This document shows, in pieces, positions 5,342-8,858 of a stretch of 8,858 nt of DNA; the first letter of the stretch is position 1; the number at the start of each line of letters is the position of its first letter. The notes under the pieces were generated by a model. That model saw only the letters and a program-made list of their open reading frames with translations. It did not search any database and was not told the DNA's origin. The position numbers and the translations under genes are program-made. Origin of the DNA: Rubrobacter sp. (lineage in GTDB: Bacteria > Actinomycetota > Rubrobacteria > Rubrobacterales > Rubrobacteraceae); NCBI GenBank assembly GCA_013817025.1, contig JACDDK010000034.1, positions 1 to 8,858 of the forward strand, written 5' to 3'.

Positions 5342-6958
5342 CTAGTCCTCCGGGATCTCATCGTAGACCATCTTGAGGTCCATGCCCTGTGCGCGCCTTA
5401 GAACCCTGAAACCGATGTACATCAGGATCGCCACACCATAGAGCCCCAGCATGTAGTAGAGCGACTGCGGGTTGTTGACGCCGTAGACGTCGCGGACGAA
5501 CCACTGGTAGAGGCAGAAGGAGAGGAAGGCGCCGAAAGCGACGGCGGAGATCGTAATGAGGGGTATGCCGAGCACGTTGTAGCGGGCTATCGGGGAGGCG
5601 TTGTAGATCTCCGGCTTGCGCCACGGCAGTATCGCCGCCGCCACCGCCGAACCGAGAAACGTCACCGCGATCACCAGCGTGGCATCCAGAGTGTAGGTGG
5701 CGAAGTTCTCCCCGAAAGCGTACAGGTAGCTGATCGGGATGGACGGTATGAGCATGAGCGCCAGCGCCACGTATGGAACCCCGTTGCGCGAGGTCTTGGC
5801 GACCCACTCCGGCAACACCCGGTCGAACGCCGTCGCGAATACCACCCGCGTGGACGACAGAAACACCGACCCAACCCAACCAAAGAACCACAGAGAGAGC
5901 AATCCGACGAGGATGAACTGAAGGATCGGGCTGTCGAATAGGAAGGCGGCGAGCAGCCCCGGATACGGCCACGCGGTGGTCGGCGCGCCCTCGGCCCCGT
6001 TCCAGTAGGCGTTGTTGGCGGCGTAGTAGAAGTCCCAGCCGAAGGTCTTGGCGAACAGGAGTAGCAGAATCACGGCGACGATGGTGGTTACTATAAGAGC
6101 CCCGCCCATCGCGTAGATGTTCTTGCGGAAGTCCGAAGCGCCCCGGATCTCACCGTACAGCGTCGCGCCCCAGTTCGAGAACAGGTTAAAGAAGACTATC
6201 ATCGGTATAAGAAGCATCGTCGGGCCGAAGGCGAGATCCCCCGGCGCGGCGGCCTGTATGTCGCCAGCATTGATCGTGTCCTGGTAGGCGTTACCACTCG
6301 CGCCGTAAAGATCCGCCGCCTGGGAGTTGAAGGCCGAGACGAAGTCCGCGTTGGAGTTGACGAGCAGCACGAAGATCATGATCGCCAGCCCCACGAGACC
6401 ACCGTAGAAGCAGATTTTCTGAATCCGAGCGTAAGTCTTCATCCCGAGCGAGATGAATAACGTCGCCAGTGCCGCGACGATCATCGAGGAAGTGAACATC
6501 CCGGTGGCGCTGCCGAAGAAGGCGGCAACACCGTCAAGACGCAGGATAGTCGCCAGCGGAACGGCCACTTCGATATTGAGGATATTCGCGTAGATGGGGA
6601 CCCAGTGCCACAGGATGAACCACCAGCCCGTCACCGCGAGCACGAACCCGATACCGCCCCCGAGCACGCGGCTTATCCACACGTAGTCGCCCCCGGCTCG
6701 CGGCATCACGGCGATGAGTGAGGCGTAAGTGACGGCCTGGAAGACCAGGTAGAGCCCCGACAGGATGACCGCCCAGATCAGGGAGCCTTCCGGCAGGAAC
6801 GGAGCGAAAGAGAAAATGAACAGGCCGAGGGTGATCAAGTTGATCGAGAACGTCGAGTATATAAACGCATCCCTCACGGACCAGCCTTTTAGAAGGCCCG
6901 TGGCCTTGCGTTGAAATAAGTCCCCCGTACCTGAACTAGCCGTGCTGTTGCTCGCCAT
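5342..6958 (-). CDS. APC-superfamily amino acid/amine permease
   Basis: A 538-residue integral membrane protein with about 12 hydrophobic segments. The first helix (residues 31-54) follows a short cytoplasmic N-terminus with WSVRDAFIYSTFSINL. The conserved APC motif MPRAGGDYVWISRVLGGGIGF occupies 85-105. A loop at about 202-245 joins two helices and probably faces outside. FSNWGATLYGEIRGASDFRKNI (260-281) and STRVVFATAFDRVLPEW (369-385) match conserved loops of the amino acid-polyamine-organocation family. It should import an amino acid or related amine by coupling to an ion gradient; the substrate is not evident. The start ATG is preceded by AGGAG, which directly follows the stop codon of the phosphoesterase gene (TAAAGGAG), so the gap is 11 nt and the genes are co-transcribed. 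It is the last gene of the operon and converges on the terminator hairpin. Confidence 0.93.
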   Translation of the reverse strand: MASNSTASSGTGDLFQRKATGLLKGWSVRDAFIYSTFSINLITLGLFIFSFAPFLPEGSLIWAVILSGLYLVFQAVTYASLIAVMPRAGGDYVWISRVLGGGIGFVLAVTGWWFILWHWVPIYANILNIEVAVPLATILRLDGVAAFFGSATGMFTSSMIVAALATLFISLGMKTYARIQKICFYGGLVGLAIMIFVLLVNSNADFVSAFNSQAADLYGASGNAYQDTINAGDIQAAAPGDLAFGPTMLLIPMIVFFNLFSNWGATLYGEIRGASDFRKNIYAMGGALIVTTIVAVILLLLFAKTFGWDFYYAANNAYWNGAEGAPTTAWPYPGLLAAFLFDSPILQFILVGLLSLWFFGWVGSVFLSSTRVVFATAFDRVLPEWVAKTSRNGVPYVALALMLIPSIPISYLYAFGENFATYTLDATLVIAVTFLGSAVAAAILPWRKPEIYNASPIARYNVLGIPLITISAVAFGAFLSFCLYQWFVRDVYGVNNPQSLYYMLGLYGVAILMYIGFRVLRRAQGMDLKMVYDEIPED

Positions 6959-6969
6959 TTAGATCTCCT

Positions 6970-7944
6970 TTATCCGCTGGTGAGTACGAACCGCTTGACC
7001 TTCTTGCCGCCGTCGAGGTCCACGACGGCCCCGAGCAACTGCCCCTGCTCGTAGGAGCTTCCGGGGTTGATGCATAACGTCCGCCCGAGCCGCGTATTGC
7101 CCCGCGCCTCGTGAATGTGCCCGTGCAACGCCAACGTCGGCTGACCTTCCTCTATGGCCTCGCGCACGGCGGTGGAACCAACCGGCACGGTGGAGCGGCC
7201 CGCGTCTTTGGGACGCATGTCGGCGTCTATCTCCGGGGCGTCGTCGAGGCCGGTGGAGTGCGGCGGACAGTGGAAGTTGTAGATGGTCTTCTCGGGCACC
7301 GCGGTTACCTGCGAGGTCATGGCTTCGAGACGCTTTTTGAGGTCGGGTTCGTCCTCTTCGCGGTAAGTGTCCCAGGGGGTGCGGTTGGCCCAGCCGGTGG
7401 AGACCATCTGGAAATCTCCGAACTCGACTACGCGGCCCTCGGCGAGCTCCACGTTCTTTGCGGCGGCGATGATCTCATCGACTTCGAATTGGTCGTCGTT
7501 GCCGGGGCTGAGGAAGCACTGGATGCCCGTTCCTTCGAGCTTATCGTCGGCCATCCGCATCCAACGCTCCACGGTGCCGAGCATCTCGGTGTGGAAAAGT
7601 CGATCCCGCAGCTTCTCGTCTCCTTGTAGCTCGGACATCTCGTCCGGGTCGGTTCGGAACGGGTAGTAGCCGCGCCGCCGCACCGAGTCCTCGAACTCTT
7701 TTACTTCGTCCTCGGTTGTGAAGTCGCGGCGGTTCTCCAGGAGGTCCGCGTACCAGCGGTCGGGGCCGGACTCGACTATCGGGACGAGCGCCTTGCCGGT
7801 CATGTCGCCACCGAGAACGAGGACTTTGGCATCGTAGTGTTTGCCGGAGTTCAGGAACTTTTTCCAGCAAACCTCCGAGCCGTGGATGTCGGTGGCGAAG
7901 AAGATTCGCGTTTCGGGTTCACGAGAGAAGAGCTTCGAGATCAT
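6970..7944 (-). CDS. Calcineurin-like metallophosphoesterase
   Basis: A 324-residue soluble protein with the ordered metal-binding motifs of the calcineurin-like phosphoesterase superfamily: TDIHG (Asp19, His21), LGGDMTG (Asp47), PGNDD (Asn149), NFHCPPH (His225) and LHGHIHE (His276, His278). The usual GNH[D/E] motif reads GNDD, so the histidine that often acts as general acid is replaced by Asp150; some subfamilies tolerate this. A helical insertion at about residues 60-135 caps the core and may set specificity. It probably hydrolyses a phosphomono- or diester; the substrate is unknown. The ATG overlaps the stop of the upstream nucleotidyltransferase gene (ATGA), with GGAGG 3 nt before the ATG, so the two proteins are likely made together. 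The permease follows after 11 nt. Confidence 0.9.
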   Translation of the reverse strand: MISKLFSREPETRIFFATDIHGSEVCWKKFLNSGKHYDAKVLVLGGDMTGKALVPIVESGPDRWYADLLENRRDFTTEDEVKEFEDSVRRRGYYPFRTDPDEMSELQGDEKLRDRLFHTEMLGTVERWMRMADDKLEGTGIQCFLSPGNDDQFEVDEIIAAAKNVELAEGRVVEFGDFQMVSTGWANRTPWDTYREEDEPDLKKRLEAMTSQVTAVPEKTIYNFHCPPHSTGLDDAPEIDADMRPKDAGRSTVPVGSTAVREAIEEGQPTLALHGHIHEARGNTRLGRTLCINPGSSYEQGQLLGAVVDLDGGKKVKRFVLTSG

Positions 7945-8678
7945 GGTCCTCCGTCTACTTCTTCGGGCAGGTCATACCAACGCTTGCGGTCGCCGATCTT
8001 ATCCCGCACCCTCCAGCCGAATGGCTTGGATTCCTCGTCTATCCGCTCCCGCACGGCCTGAACTCGGGCTTTTATACGCTCCTTGTCCTCCCCGGAGATG
8101 TCGTAGCGTTCGAGGTGATCGGCTAAAGAGCCGAGGTTGGCGGTGATGGTGCGCCACAGGCCCCAGTCGGCGGCGCAGAGCTTGGCGATTTGAGCGGCGT
8201 TTACGGCGTCGCCGTCGGATTCCTCCACGGGATGATCGTGCAGGATAGCCAGGGAATCCCGGACATCCTTCTCGTTTAGCTCGATGATCTGGAGCTTGGT
8301 CAACAGCAACTCGGCGAGCGGTATGGTGACGGGCTCGATGTCGAGGCGCTTGCCGAACGGGATCTCCTGGCACATCTTGAACGAGCCGACGAGAACATCG
8401 ACCTGCCGACCGTTCTCCTCGTCGAAGAACAGCAACCGCTCGCTGCCGTAGAGCGTGTTGAAGCGGGATTGGGGCGCGTAGCCCAACGAGTCGAAGAGCT
8501 TCTGGGCTCTAGCGGACGTACCGCGCGGGACGATCCAATCGAGGTCCGCGTATTCGCGCTGAAAGGCCGGATCCAGGCCGTCTTTCGCCCGTATCTTTAC
8601 CGCCACGCCCCCGAGCAACCGCAGGGTCTCGCTTCTTTTCTGTGCCTCGCCGGAGACGCGCAGCGCCTCCTCGACCAT
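7941..8678 (-). CDS. Nucleotidyltransferase-fold protein (AbiEii-like)
   Basis: A 245-residue protein from the ATG at 8676-8678. It shows the minimal nucleotidyltransferase pattern: LRLLGGVAVKIR (19-30) with the glycine pair, YADLDWIVPR (43-52) with Asp45 and Asp47 as DxD metal ligands, and RQVDVLVG (91-98) with Asp94 as the third acid. TIPLAELLLTKLQIIELNEKDVRDSLAIL (118-146) resembles the Lys...K-D-xx-D segment of AbiEii-type enzymes. The C-terminal third is helical and charged. It could transfer a nucleotide to a protein, RNA or small molecule; AbiEii proteins include toxins of the AbiE type, but no AbiEi antitoxin lies beside it, so a toxin role is not supported. A TTG at 8723 would add 15 residues of low-quality sequence; no ribosome binding site supports either start. 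The stop overlaps the phosphoesterase start. Confidence 0.78.
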   Translation of the reverse strand: MVEEALRVSGEAQKRSETLRLLGGVAVKIRAKDGLDPAFQREYADLDWIVPRGTSARAQKLFDSLGYAPQSRFNTLYGSERLLFFDEENGRQVDVLVGSFKMCQEIPFGKRLDIEPVTIPLAELLLTKLQIIELNEKDVRDSLAILHDHPVEESDGDAVNAAQIAKLCAADWGLWRTITANLGSLADHLERYDISGEDKERIKARVQAVRERIDEESKPFGWRVRDKIGDRKRWYDLPEEVDGGP

Positions 8679-8858
8679 ATCCGGGAGTGGACCGCTTACC
8701 GGACGGCTCCCGGACGGGGACAACGAACGAGCGAGGGAGGCCGGAGCACCGAGCGAGGCCCGGACACCGAATGCTTCTCCTCACACCTTCCACGGTTACG
8801 AGAACCGTTGAACCGGACGGCGATTACAGCGCCTCCTTCTAGGTTACAGCGAATTTTG
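8679..8858. other. Upstream region of the NTase operon with short repeats, no gene
   Basis: No convincing gene is seen in this 180-base stretch up to the window edge. It contains an inverted repeat ACGGTT-5 nt-AACCGT (8792-8808), two copies of TTACAGCG exactly 20 bp apart (8824-8831, 8844-8851), and an imperfect tandem repeat beginning GAGCGAGG (8729 and 8751). It should hold the promoter of the leftward operon, but no clear -10/-35 pair can be named. Confidence 0.4.

Noticed and set aside
7111..7629. Rightward 172-codon frame opposite the phosphoesterase
   Set aside because: The opposite strand carries all the metallophosphoesterase motifs; this frame has no recognisable domain.
7941..8678. 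NTase as an AbiE-type toxin-antitoxin system
   Set aside because: No AbiEi-like antitoxin gene precedes it; the 180 bases upstream hold no gene and the downstream partner is a phosphoesterase.
8642..8842. Rightward 66-codon frame near the right edge
   Set aside because: Arg/Pro-rich composition, no ribosome binding site and overlap with the NTase start region point to a chance frame.
1..8858. CRISPR arrays, insertion sequences, tRNA or rRNA genes
   Set aside because: No regularly spaced repeats, transposase-like proteins, terminal repeats or tRNA-like cloverleaf sequences were seen on either strand.

Overview
The window looks like chromosomal DNA of a high-GC actinobacterium. The gene set (eukaryote-type single-chain glycyl-tRNA synthetase, a 2-phosphoglycerate-kinase-like protein with an ATP-cone, a DUF4126 membrane protein, a YtxH-type protein), the many GTG starts and a likely leaderless start fit a deep-branching lineage such as Rubrobacter or a relative. 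That placement is inferred from gene content; no marker here proves it.

Layout. Positions 1-1914 are read leftward: a DUF4126 membrane protein, then a 2-phosphoglycerate-kinase-like protein, then the 5' part of a YtxH-type envelope protein that runs off the left edge. A short divergent promoter region (1915-2023) separates this block from glyS (2024-3406, rightward), which is followed 11 nt later by a VOC-fold protein. Next, in the opposite direction, comes a ribbon-helix-helix antitoxin and PIN-domain toxin pair (VapBC type, 3863-4485). It is more AT-rich than its surroundings, and its toxin gene overlaps the 3' end of the VOC gene tail-to-tail. A sulfotransferase-like gene (4536-5270) reads rightward and ends in a perfect 18-bp inverted repeat that probably terminates transcription from both sides. 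The right part is a leftward operon of three tightly packed genes: nucleotidyltransferase (AbiEii-like fold), calcineurin-like phosphoesterase (ATGA overlap) and a 12-helix APC-family permease (11-nt gap). The last 180 bases hold no convincing gene but contain small repeats.

How they may work together. glyS is housekeeping. The toxin-antitoxin pair appears to be a compact accessory insertion with two sequence-visible control elements: repeated ATACG boxes upstream and a strong hairpin over the toxin start codon. The nucleotidyltransferase, phosphoesterase and permease are probably co-translated or co-transcribed, but no named pathway can be assigned. No complete novel system is evident. The most unusual points are the hairpin at the antitoxin/toxin junction, the P-loop lacking its lysine in the kinase, the NTase-phosphoesterase coupling, and the promoter placed for a leaderless start of the DUF4126 gene.
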